A program made the translations under genes and the position numbers. A stretch of 64,000 nucleotides of DNA from Chalara sp. BL73 (Eukaryota > Ascomycota > Leotiomycetes > Helotiales), in the NCBI GenBank assembly GCA_918026815.1, contig CAKJVC010000191.1:248001-312000 (forward strand). The letters run 5' to 3'. The stretch's first letter is position 1; each line of letters starts with the position of its first letter. Shown here piece after piece: positions 11,238-21,486 of the stretch. Below the pieces are notes generated by a model. The model was not told the origin of the DNA, made no database searches, and saw nothing but the letters and a program-made list of their open reading frames with translations.

Positions 11238-13012
11238 GCTGAACTCGAGTCGCATACTCTGCGTTGGTCCATAGCAGCTATCACTCTGGATCGTTTGGAA
11301 CAGGACACGATCTTGCCTGGTCAATGGTCAAAGGAGCAGAACGCATTCCGAAGTTGCTAAGATTTGAAGAGCAGTTTGGTTGAAATCATATTTCAAATGG
11401 CCAAGGAGCATCTTTGAACGGAAGAAGGCATACCTACGGATCAATCTGTCGAAATTTAGAATCGAACATAGCGACGCTGAACTCAACCTCCCACGCTATT
11501 AATTTTGGGAAACTCAGGAAGCTACAACACCTGTACCTGCATGGGTTCTTACCATTCTATCGATGTAAAAATGTGAAATCACTAGCACCTTATGGGAAGG
11601 TAGAAATCTAGTCACAAGCCAACAATACGTACAGCCAGGTGTAGATAACACAGTTTTTAAATGCCTTCCCATCGCGAACGCTGTCAGACATACTTTACAA
11701 GATAATACTGCTCCTCTCCTATTAGTAGCTTTCTTGCTTCCCAGAACAATTCCTGTACCTTACTCATCCATGGTACTGCAGTGCGCACATTTGATAAAAT
11801 CTTTAAAGTTCAATGTTCAGTACACATGCCCCACCTCACATCTCAACAGCTTATCCACACTTGGGGCAATGATATATTTTAACCACAAAAGGAGAAACCG
11901 GACACACCTCGTCGCAAGAAAGATATTATGTACCTCATTCTATACCACATTCTATTTACACATCTCTCGCAAAACCTTGGAAATATGGTGCCATTGCGTC
12001 CTCAAAGCTCGTTCTGCCCTTCTCATGCACCATGCTTCGGACTGCATGCATAGAAGTGCATATTGGCCGGTACTGTATTTTATGCTACAATGTTCTTTCT
12101 TTTTTTCACTGCTATGTCCTGATGTTCAACTAAAGATTGAGGCTGACAGGTCTCAAATATCGTGGCGCAATTCCAGACCCTATTCAGTCTAGGACAACTT
12201 ACTTATCCATCTCAACCGCTCAATTAGACTATTCCACGTGAAAACAAACCCCTTACCCAGAACGATTATTCACTGACAAGCTCAACAACATGCATCGGTG
12301 GCTGTTTATCGTCATTGGACTGGACTTAGTGACCAAATCCGGCTCTTGAACCTTAACGAAGCACAATCCTACAACTACCACAAGTGGCTATCATTGAGAC
12401 TCTTTTCCAGCTGTAAAATATCAGCTAATGAGGATTGGCTAGAGGGATATTCAAGAAATTCATCGTCTTCAAATCGAGTCAGGGTATCTCAGTGTTAATA
12501 TTGCATCTCCACCAAATTATGACTTTTGAGGCCGAACTCCAGATTTCTATTCCTGGACCAGTGGTCTTTAGTGCCTGTTGTTAGGCAAACCTTCATTTCA
12601 GCTCACTTAAAGTTCGACCAGACTACCTTACCGCGCGAGGAAACTATGTTTCAGATAACCCCGTCTAATCAGTCAGCCGTCAGCCGTACTATCTCCTTGC
12701 AGCTATCATGACTCCGGTTATTTTCTAGACTCCAACATGCAAGGATAGGGCAGCGAGCAGGGGTCATGCGAAATGCAACAAAACTCGAAGTGAAGGTTCT
12801 TTCCTGGCCTGTTCTGGAAAGTATTGGGACTCTACCTGTTAATTCCGCGCCACTGATGGCATGAGGAATTCAAAGAATAGATGGATCGTGGGTAGAGACG
12901 ATAGTGTGCGTTACATTGATATCTGGATTGTCTCCTTATTTGATAGTACAAAGTGATTGTGTAGTATTATACGCCTCAAAGCCTTTACTCAATAATGTCA
13001 ACGCCCCTCCAC
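11238..13012. other. Long intergenic region, no gene supported
   Basis: The longest frame (152 codons, 11734-12192, plus) has no domain, biased composition or splice context that would support a gene. TATA-like TATATAAG occurs at 13013-13020, just beyond its end, upstream of the repeat cluster. Confidence 0.55.
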
Positions 13013-13092
13013 TATATAAGTATTTTGTCGAAGCGTAGGGCTCAGATCATATCAAGTCTTCTACACAGGCGCAAAGACTCAAAATTAGTAGA

Positions 13093-13100
13093 TATATAAA
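13093..13100 (+). promoter_or_regulatory. Possible TATA box (TATATAAA) upstream of the 44-nt repeat cluster
   Basis: TATATAAA lies about 50 bp before the first repeat core; another TATATAAG lies at 13013-13020. Between 13100 and 13141 is a pyrimidine tract (GCCTTTTTTTCC) that could equally be the tract of a 3' splice site ending in GACAG at the first repeat. Either box could drive a plus-strand transcript through the cluster. Confidence 0.35.
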
Positions 13101-13140
13101 AGACGACTACTGCTGCCTTTTTTTCCTCCGAATAAACGTA

Positions 13141-14213
13141 GACAGGGAACACCCCTCGAGTAGTACAAGCTGCGACGCGCAACAGAAACGTGCATTAGAG
13201 GTTGCAGTTCAGAATAATTCAGAGTTTCCAAGTAGAGCACAGCAGCTAGTGAGTAAAAGTGGCGTTATTGACTTAAAGAGGAGATGCAAAGATACCAATT
13301 TCCTGCTAGAAATACGCTTAAGCAAGGAACATCCTTGGGTGACACAACTTGCGATATGCAACAAACGGCCGGTTGTGGATCTTCCATTGAGTAGGATGCT
13401 ACGTGATTAAGCTGTTAAGACTATTTCTTAACATGAAAGCTACGCAAGGAACATCCCTCGAGGATGAAGCTTGCGATATGCAACAGACTTAGAAAGAGAT
13501 CTAGTCATAGGCTGGGAGGATGAAAAATGTAGGTCTTTTAGCGGAAGTAGAAGCTAGACTTGTCTTCGTGGCACACTGTCTAAGAAACTAGGCTCGTGCT
13601 TCATAGAGAACTCATCGTTCAAAGAGTGTGAAACAGGGAACACCCTTCGAGGAGAGTAAGCACGATATGCGACAGAACTAGGATGATAGATTGGAAGCAT
13701 AGGGAATTGTAAGTTTTCTAGTGGAGTGAACCTCCTGGTGGTAGTCTATTAAAGAAGCTAACGGGGATAGCATGAGGCTTTCTCCATATAAGACAATAAT
13801 ACAAGGATCATCTCTTGAGAAGGAGAAGTGCGGTATGCAACAAAAGATGGATTATGGTATGGGATCATGTCTAGCGGAGCGTTAGTGAGCGATGCTAACA
13901 AGTCTGGCGGCCTAGCAAGGAGAACTGTATGCTAAAAAATTAGAGTTGTGACAACCATTTTATGAGCTAACTGAAATCACGATTAGAAATAGAACAGTCT
14001 TGCAGCATAGCTAGACAGGGAACACCCTTCGAGGACAGGATCTACGATATTGCATTAATTCTATCTCATTGGCTGTTAGAAGTTAGCCACGATTGGTGCA
14101 GAGACCAGGTCCATGACCGGCCTTACTATCTTATTCTGTTATCGTCATTGAAAAGCTAATCGCAAGCAGGGCAGGGAAGATGCCTACCAGTAAAGCACGA
14201 GGCATGCAACAGA
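13141..14213 (+). repeat. Seven diverged, irregularly spaced copies of a 44-nt motif; candidate structured RNA or repeated exons
   Basis: Copies lie at 13141-13185, 13321-13364, 13443-13486, 13632-13675, 13800-13843, 14014-14057 and 14170-14213, all in one orientation, spaced 122-214 bp apart. The left constant block is close to CARGGAACAYCCYTCGAG and the right block is close to GCGATATGCAACAG, with about 9 variable bases between. The left block folds as GGR-ACA-YCC; the right folds as TTGC-loop-GCAA. Copy 1 has TGCG-ACG-CGCA in place of the right stem, so pairing is kept while bases change. A second shared element (TGTARGTYTTYTAGYGGARGT, 13528 and 13708) lies 75-85 bp downstream of copies 3 and 4. 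Most copies follow a YAG or AAG. Read as codons, several copies give E-H-P-S-R...I-C-N, but frames differ and some copies hit stops. Function unknown. Confidence 0.7.
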
Positions 14214-15366
14214 ATTTTGCAATAATCGAAAGATTGGTTCCGGCCACTCAATTGATAGAATTTCGGGTACTAGACTAAAAATGTTGGGATATAGTAGTAC
14301 TATCTAGGGTTGCAATAGAAGGGGCTTAGAATACCATCTAGACACTGTCAATGGAGGAGCTAGGCAAACTTTGAATGGGATAAGCTGTGACTAGAGATTT
14401 CCCATTTTCTCTAACCTGCTTTGTAGGTCGATCGTAATCTGAGGGGGTGAGCATAGCCTACACAACACTGAATAAAACTTCTAGCTGTAGGAGGAGCCAA
14501 AGCGGACAATTTACAAGATATACCACAATTACTATAGTAGAGTAAACAAATTGCATCATTCACTGGTAGGAGCATGCAAACTTCATTATAATTATCAACA
14601 CCTACCCTTAGCTTTGGAATGGCAAACTGCAATCAGCATCTGGCTTCCAGAAGGTTGGGGCACGGTGACGCAACGTGCAAAAGACTGGGAATAAGAACCC
14701 AGGGAGCGAGAGGACATTTCACTACATTCCTTGGGCTGGGTAAATGGCAATCGCGAATAGCATATAATACTTCTGGCGTTGTTTACTTCTAGGGTAAGTG
14801 CTCCCTTATCTATCATGCCCGTGTACACACTGATACATGCTCGGAAGGCAGTTGATAAGGCTGTGTAACAGACTGCGGAAGTCGGTCTAGGATATGGACA
14901 CTCCCCACGTGCGCTAGGATTGGAATATGCAAGGCATGTTGTTTTGGCTGATTGCTGTTTGAATTTCCATTTCGTTACAGGCCTACTTTCAAATGTTGGA
15001 AAAGGACTCAAAGAAACAACAAAATGGTCTGTCCGTTCTAGGATGATGACAGAAACTGTATGTGCAGAATCGAAGCGCATTTGTTATATTTTGGTTCAGC
15101 GTTTGGTATCATATTAAGCATTATATATAGCGTTGAGATATCGGAAGTGTTGGTACTGCTTCTACGTAGCTGGCTAGCCGGTAGCCACGCCCTGATATTG
15201 TGGCAAGTTTTTTGCTCTACCAGAAGCCAAAGTTCGATACCATTGTTGTCTCGACTGCTCATTGCTGGCGAATGGCAGTATAGTAGTCTGAGCCCTTTAG
15301 GTATACCTTAGAAGGCGCGTGCTTTTTATGAAAAAGCTTAATAATGTCAACGAGTAGGGCTTTTGG
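14214..15366. other. Intergenic region downstream of the repeat cluster
   Basis: At 14411-14426 there is a textbook plus-strand branch site and acceptor (CTAAC, a pyrimidine-rich stretch, TTGTAG), which suggests that a spliced transcript from the cluster reaches at least this point. A 161-codon minus-strand frame (14595-15080) has no recognisable features and I do not treat it as a gene. Confidence 0.45.
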
Positions 15367-16032
15367 CTAAAGTGACGCATTTGCGACAACTAGACGGGAG
15401 AAGTCAGTTGACCACGCATATGAAATAACCAACCGACGCAATGGACTTTCTTCCGCAGTATTGATATATACATAAGGCAAAAGGTTGTAGTAAACTCCGT
15501 CACTCTTGTTTAGGACCACAACGAGATAGTCAATGATTAAATTTTGAAGTGTTGGTACGAGAAACTTGTCGGTCAGCACACCCAGGACCGAGTCAACTTT
15601 GTCGCAAGTTTATCATTGTTATGGAAATTTTTACTCGCTTCGAGCTACCTATTAAATATTCATATATCGGCCAAGCTTTACTGGGTTTCTAGCTGACGCA
15701 AAGGCTTTGGTCTTACCTCAAGACGTTGCGTGTACACCCGCTGTACGAACACACTTACTGCATCCTTGCTCGTATCTTGAAGATGATAAGTTTGGGTTTG
15801 ACTTTTGATGAAATATCTTTCAAAATCAGCCTTCAATACCGGGGAATAGTGGCAGGCGAAGTCCTTATGGTCAACAAATTTCTGTGCACCCTCACGATCA
15901 CCAACGTGAATGGTTACCACCTGGGAAGGATTGCTACAATAGTAATGTTAACACACTGCTTTCCTGTAGCTTTAATGAAATTGGGCACTATAATGAAAGC
16001 ACTTACTTGTTCTTTGAAGATGCGACAGGCAT
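15367..16032 (-). pseudogene. Decayed BTB/POZ-domain protein gene
   Basis: Exons 16032-16007 and 15933-15717 splice cleanly (73-bp intron, GTAAGT donor) to MPVASSKN...VVTIHVGD, the start of a fungal BTB/POZ protein with the typical HKDFACHYSPVL and YHLQDTSKDAVSVFV segments. The next block (DKFLVPTLQNLI, then PYVYINTAEESPLRRL, 15579-15367) belongs to the same family. It lies in a frame that no AG acceptor between the upstream TAA (15612-15610) and the block can join, so the gene is frameshifted. The C-terminal part also ends early. The family is abundant in filamentous ascomycetes, and members may be adaptors or regulators. It sits next to the hAT element. Confidence 0.7.
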
Positions 16033-16192
16033 TGTGCTAGGTAGCGAGACTAATTGAATGGGTTTAGTCAGACCGTGGTCAAAGTTTACGACAAGCAACT
16101 ATCTTCTGGGTAGGGAATGGTTCATACCGCTCACCTTGCTTGACTTCGTGTTGTTTGTGATATTGATCAATTGGGTCGTGGACCAAGAGGGA

Positions 16193-16780
16193 GTGGGATT
16201 CAGTGTGCTGACAGCTTTGATTAATTGATTAATAGACCTATTAATCAAAATCAAATCAAATCAAAGCATGTATTAATCATTAATCAAAGCTAATCAGACC
16301 TGATTAATCAGATTAATCATGATTAATCAAGCCTAACTTAATTAGGAAAGCGGTAAGCCCAAAAAAGAAAACAGAATTAGCAGAATTGTTACGGCCTTGG
16401 CTTTATCTCGCTTAGAGCCCTTTAGGATTAGGCCGTTGACACTACAGGACTTCGTTTACACTAGCCTCTGGCCAGTCTCCTGTATATAAAGCGCTGCTTT
16501 CTTTTCTTTTTTCTATTTGTAGCTTGTTATTTTCATTATAACAATTAACAGTCGTTCATACTTTTGATTTTTTTTACTTGAAATTTACGAATTGAAATCT
16601 CTGTTCGCTTTAAGTAGTTACAGGTTTTTGCTTTGATTAATTTGATTAATCATAATTAATCAAATCACGTAAGCATTGATTAATCAAAGCACCTATTAAT
16701 CATTAATCATGATTAATCAGATCTGATTAATTAATTAATAATCAAAGCTTTGATTATTTTATCAGCACACTGGTGGGATT
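16193..16780. mobile_element. Non-autonomous hAT-type DNA transposon (MITE), 572 bp, with 8-bp target duplication
   Basis: The element spans 16201-16772 and is flanked by a perfect direct duplication GTGGGATT (16193-16200 and 16773-16780). The ends are inverted: CAGTGTGCTGAC at left and, read from the other side, CAGTGTGCTGAT at right (11 of 12 identical). An 8-bp duplication with CAGTG termini is the signature of the hAT superfamily. Both subterminal 120-150 bp are packed with TGATTAATCA-type palindromes, likely transposase-binding or hairpin-forming repeats. The 300-bp centre holds no transposase frame, but has TATATAAA (16483-16490) and CT-rich sequence resembling a promoter, so it may derive from the 5' end of a full-length element. 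Confidence 0.92.
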
Positions 16781-17221
16781 TCGGTCTAGACGAATCAAGA
16801 TGGCTTAGATAAAACTAGTAGTAGCAATAGACCAATAAGAGGAAGGTGAACTTGGAAAAATGGTGAAAGAGGACGAGTTTTATTTGTTAAAAAAGATAAA
16901 AAGTGGAAGTGAAACTCAATCCTGCTTAAGATCCTCAAGTTTCATAGATGTTTGTTCGCAGCAGAGGCTCTAGTGGCTCGCCTAAGACTGTCGAGACTCG
17001 TTTAAGAGGCACTGTCTTCCGACCTGCACTTACCGTATTCTGAATATTAGAATCGTTCCCAAAAAATTATTTGTAGCCTGAAAGCAATCTGATAAATAGG
17101 TTGGCCGTAGGTGCCGTCTCATTTGCGGCGCTTTTCGAACATGATCCTCATCTAACGGGGCATAGTATAGGTACAGCCTTGGAATACCAAGCAATTAACG
17201 TTGTAGAATGTCAGGTGCGAT
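16781..17221. other. Short intergenic region
   Basis: Lies between the hAT element and the 3' end of the next minus-strand gene. I see no gene, RNA or repeat in it. Confidence 0.5.
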
Positions 17222-18187
17222 TCAAAAAGTTAACCCGGGTAAAATTATGCTAGACTCGATCACATTTCCTTCACGTATCATTCTGCCTCTAACTACTTCA
17301 TCACTCACCATCCGCCCCGCAAGCCAGCTATCGAATCTGCTCCCACCACCATCCCAGACAGCTTCAAAACTCCATAGAGTAATATTAATTCTTCGAAGTT
17401 GCTCTAAAGCCAATATTTCTCTTGTCCATTCCCAATTCTGCCATGCCTTGAGCTGCAACGTTCTGCTCTCCTCAACATGCTCAGAATCAAAGGGAAGTTT
17501 CGATGTGGGGAACAGCTCCGCAGTCCCATTTGAGCTCCACATCTTCACATCCAAGTCCTTGATATTGGGCAAAAATTCAGAGATGAAGCGACAGAACTCC
17601 TCCCATCGTATGTCGACTTTCCTCGCAACATCTCCTTCGCAATTCGCCAAGCACGGGATTTCCTTTGCAAAGCTGACGTATTTTGTGCTGTTCCTCGCAA
17701 TCACACTCCGATCTTTCCAGAAGGACTTCATAGCCTCAAGATGCAAACCAAAATCCCATTTCACGCCTTTTCCACCATAGAGCACTGGTTCCGCTTCATC
17801 ACGGACCTGCCTGCAAACACGTAAAATGGAGGGATGGATTGCCGGATAAGGAAACGCACGATGATAATTGGAGGTTAAGACGCGGTAGGAGGTGGGCTGG
17901 CTAGGAGGTGCGCGGCCGAAAGGATAGTTGGCGGATGGGAAAGGCGAAGTATTGTAGAAGAAGCCAGCGTAGGGTGCTTGTGTGACGATAGTGTGGTGGC
18001 GGGGTGGAAGGAGATATGCGTAGACTTTCAGTCGCAACTCTAATGGTAGAGATAGGAAAGAAGAAGTTTCTTGTTCCTTTTCGTCTGCATCTTCAGCCGG
18101 GAGGTTGATAATAAGGGCTGGGTCATGTGACCTGGCGCCAGTAAGGACGAGTTGAGATGGCATTTCACGGGCTTGCTCGATTTCCAT
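17222..18187 (-). CDS. 2EXR/F-box-like fungal protein of unknown function
   Basis: A single exon of 321 aa. Residues about 43-60 carry the motif SFLSLPLELRLKVYAYLLP, the L-P-x-E-(I/L)-R-x-x-(I/V)-Y/W-x-Y pattern of the widespread fungal 2EXR/DUF7730 proteins, which resembles a short F-box. It is followed by ILRVCRQVRDEAEPVLYG, the second hallmark (C-R-x-x-x-x-E-x-x-x-x-L-Y). The rest is a globular region with no catalytic motif. Members are numerous and mostly uncharacterised; a role as substrate adaptor in ubiquitination is speculative. The start codon is followed by an acidic stretch, and a purine-rich tract (18244-18282) lies in the 5' flank. Confidence 0.82.
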   Translation of the reverse strand: MEIEQAREMPSQLVLTGARSHDPALIINLPAEDADEKEQETSSFLSLPLELRLKVYAYLLPPRHHTIVTQAPYAGFFYNTSPFPSANYPFGRAPPSQPTSYRVLTSNYHRAFPYPAIHPSILRVCRQVRDEAEPVLYGGKGVKWDFGLHLEAMKSFWKDRSVIARNSTKYVSFAKEIPCLANCEGDVARKVDIRWEEFCRFISEFLPNIKDLDVKMWSSNGTAELFPTSKLPFDSEHVEESRTLQLKAWQNWEWTREILALEQLRRINITLWSFEAVWDGGGSRFDSWLAGRMVSDEVVRGRMIREGNVIESSIILPGLTF

Positions 18188-19511
18188 CTCGACAGAAGTA
18201 ATTGTACAAGAACAGACAGAAATACTATGACCCTATTCCTGACAGTCTAAAAGAAAAGAAAAAGAAAGAAAGAAAGAAGAAATAGACGAAGGAATAAAAG
18301 TAGTGGAACCCCCTGAGACTTCCCGCTGACGGGATAAAGTTCGGTGAAGAATCTCTTAGCCTCCACGGCCTACCCGATAACGGCATGAATCGCAACAATC
18401 ACATCATGCGAACATCAGTTTGCTCCTCTCGCATGGACTGTAGCTTGATGCTAATTGCTATATGCAATCCTTTCGAAGGTCTAACTGTGTGAACCGCAAA
18501 AGTAGTCTACTCGTACGAGCATTAATGTAAGTTGGAATACGAAGCCGATATGCTCACCAAATGAATTGTGGAAGCTGACAAGAGCTGAATGTAAGCATGA
18601 CTACTTGTCTCATTCGCCATATCTTTTCCTGGCAGGCGCCACAATACAGATGGAGCTGGTGTAGTAATCATTTCTGTTAAGATATAGGACTTATAAACTT
18701 GGTAGCGGTGTACCAAGAGCTTCCAATCATAATTTGATGACATATTTTGCCCCAACATACGCAAAACTCTGGTCACAATTACGGGCCATGAAACCACACG
18801 AGGCGAACGCATCGTGATAAGCAGAATCTTTCAACTCAGGCGCATGCTCAATAAGATGGCTCTAAGATGGAGATTCATGAAGCAGTCTAATCCGGAGATG
18901 ATTTTGGCATGCGATACCACTATAGCCTTCGCTGGCCATGACCAAGTTGCTTCTCACAAATTATTCGGCACGCCGGCCATCATTTGAACTTGCGTAGGGA
19001 GCTCCTTGAATGTTTTTCGCAATTGAACGAATTAATTGTTTGGGTAGTTGCAGAATACTTGAGGCTCTGCGGAAGGGGCTGGGAAGTGGGGACTGTACTT
19101 ATCGAAGTGGGGCTATAAATCTTGGCAAACACATGCACTTCTCCTCCAGAAGCATCGTGCGTGTAAACAATAGCGTCTATTCGAACGAAACAATGCCATT
19201 GTCTTCGCAGATCGTGGCCACATATAGCGCGTGTGCGTTTCCACATCAAAACATAATCTTAAACAGCCAACCGCCTATCAAATGAGAGTGCGCGGCTTAG
19301 TTGGTGTGTCGCAGATTTGTTCAGCCTCCCTATTTACAGTGTTAATTCTGCGCCCCATCCCCAACCACCCGCTCATTATTGCCTTCAGTATGTCTGCATA
19401 TAATACGAACGCTTTCGCTTGGTCAGAGCTCTTTCTTCTCTATACTCTGCGAATCCACTTTCAAGATCAGCAAGTACCAATACCCAACGTCGCTCTCTCA
19501 GGTCCTTCAAG
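18188..19511. other. Intergenic region between divergent genes
   Basis: Contains a GAAA/AAAG-rich purine tract at about 18244-18282 directly upstream of the 2EXR-like gene. The remaining frames (under 100 codons) show no family resemblance. The 5' flank of the secreted-protein gene occupies the right part. Confidence 0.5.
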
Positions 19512-20240
19512 ATGAAGGCAGCTATATCTCTCTCCTTCTTTGCGTTACCGTCACTCTTTCTGCTTTGCGACTCATTACCATTTGTGCCTCGACAGCTCGA
19601 GCCGTTAGTCAGAAGAGTTGCATATTCTGTGGTACCAGTTGATGGAGGGCCTGCTGCTGCGACTGGAGATGATGGATTGCCTGCGCCGGTCACAATTAAG
19701 CAAACTGTCACACACTCCTCACCCACGACGACAACAATAACTAGAACTGAAAAGCCTCTGCCTACTACCGAATATGTAACGGCCAGTGTTGAGGGCATAG
19801 AGTCTACAGAGACTCTGATTGTGAGCGTCACACAGAGCGTCCCAGCATCTCCAAGAGTGGTCACCACCACTAGATATTCGGTCATCAACGTTATCCCGCC
19901 GTCTACCACCGTTGAGATTCCAGCTCCTCTACCGACAACGCCCGAGACCTCGTCATCTTTGTCTGCCACCTCAGGCGAGTCCACGCCAACTCAATCCTTG
20001 TCAACATCTTCTATCAGCTCCTTAATACCCACGGAAGCTTCGTTCACCACTATCACAGCCACTTCTGCCTCGCCAATTAATATTTCAAGCATCTCCACAG
20101 GAGTCCTTTCTTCAACAGCTACCACAACAGCGACATATGACGATGGACAATGGCACACAACATACCCATCCTGGTCAAATACCACACGGACAGGAGGTGC
20201 GGTACGCAGAGTGGCACGGCCAACACCTCTCTTAGTTTGA
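19512..20240 (+). CDS. Secreted Ser/Thr-rich protein
   Basis: A single exon of 242 aa from the ATG at 19512; an upstream in-frame ATG at 19419 would add 31 residues ahead of the signal peptide and is less likely. Residues 1 to about 21 form a signal peptide (MKAAISLSFFALPSLFLLC), with possible cleavage before DSLPF. About 40 percent of the mature chain is Ser or Thr, in runs such as TVTHSSPTTTTITRT and SLSTSSISSL, consistent with heavy O-mannosylation and a wall-associated or extracellular role. No hydrophobic C-terminal tail is seen, so a GPI anchor is unlikely. There are almost no cysteines, which argues against a typical small effector. Function unknown. Confidence 0.75.
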   Translation: MKAAISLSFFALPSLFLLCDSLPFVPRQLEPLVRRVAYSVVPVDGGPAAATGDDGLPAPVTIKQTVTHSSPTTTTITRTEKPLPTTEYVTASVEGIESTETLIVSVTQSVPASPRVVTTTRYSVINVIPPSTTVEIPAPLPTTPETSSSLSATSGESTPTQSLSTSSISSLIPTEASFTTITATSASPINISSISTGVLSSTATTTATYDDGQWHTTYPSWSNTTRTGGAVRRVARPTPLLV

Positions 20241-21486
20241 GCGGACGGCCCATGATACCACATTTCAGTGCCAAATGCCCTCTTTCCAAGTTACCCTCAA
20301 AAACCGATATCTACCAGCAACAGCATATAACATGAATAATGAGTATGGATACCTGACGATCATGGACGGAAGAGCTCGAGAAGAGATATGAGCCATGCAA
20401 GAAGGAAGAAGTAATGGAATCACGCACACGAATCATGCGTTATTCAATGTAATAATATCTAGAACACAGGTTCCGGAGGAGTTCGGAAAACCGAAGCGCC
20501 CAAGTGCTGGAGCGCGGGCATTGTATGGCGTACGGCCAAATTATATAGAGATACCTAATATACAATAACACATAAATATATTATCTTTCGAATATACTTC
20601 TTTGCTTTTATATCTCTGTGTGCTGAATTCCCTTTCGCGAAGTGTATCTTATTCTTGACCATCTCGCATGCTTCTACTTCAAATCAACAAGATGCCCGAA
20701 TGACTTGACTATTAAATCGCGGTTAGGAGAGCTCGAGAGAGGCTATGCTCTCTCTTGCAGCCTCAAGGAGTTTTATTGCAACATGCAGGTCAAGTCCTGG
20801 TCTAGCTTTGGGATAAATATTCGTTTTCATTGTTGATCGACGAAGTGTGGGCCGCCGCATTTTTGGACGATGTCGGTACATTGCGCACGAGTTTCTGCTA
20901 ATTCTCCCCGTAAACATCCCCAACATCCCGAGTAGTTATGTGGGCATATGTCATACCTGAGGCGCACTGGAACAAAGCCCAAGGCGACGCTGATACATCG
21001 AAGAACAACATGTGGCGGTAAATATGAAGCTGCGGTTTAGTTGATCTCCGCCTTCATTAAGCTGGACGTCTCCGGTTGAGGCTCGAGATGGCGAAATCCG
21101 TTCTCTTCTAGCTTTTCATGTACCCTGCATATGGATTATGCACTTCACGAAATATGAAGTCAACAATGATTCTGATGCTTTGGAGGCGCGACTGAAGACT
21201 ATGTAAAGGGATATTTCTAACGAACGCCAGGAATATGCCTAGTGGGAACGGCAGGTTCCCTCCCTAACGTACAAATAGAAATGCAAAGCCACCGGAGACT
21301 TTATTTTGTGTTACGCGAGCTTGAAGACGAACAAAGGGATCCTTCGCGAATGAAGTCATCCCGAAGCCGCATTGTGCAGCCCGGTCCAGATGCGGCACCC
21401 CATGACGAAGATCAATATCTTTCCACGAGGAGATGAACTTCCTCATATCTTCTTTTTGATCTCGTTGATGCGATCCGATAGCTAGA
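20241..21486. other. Intergenic region, no gene supported
   Basis: Probable 3' flank of the secreted-protein gene (AT-rich, with AATATATTATC around 20575) followed by ordinary sequence. Short frames on either strand show no domain or splice context. Confidence 0.5.

Noticed and set aside
11734..12192. 152-codon plus-strand frame
   Set aside because: Composition looks like translated AT-rich non-coding DNA; no motif or intron support.
13141..14213. CRISPR-like array
   Set aside because: Repeats are diverged, spacers vary from about 80 to 170 bp, and the genome is eukaryotic with no cas genes.
14595..15080. 161-codon minus-strand frame
   Set aside because: No domain, ordinary composition, no splice partner or start context, and no resemblance to a known family.
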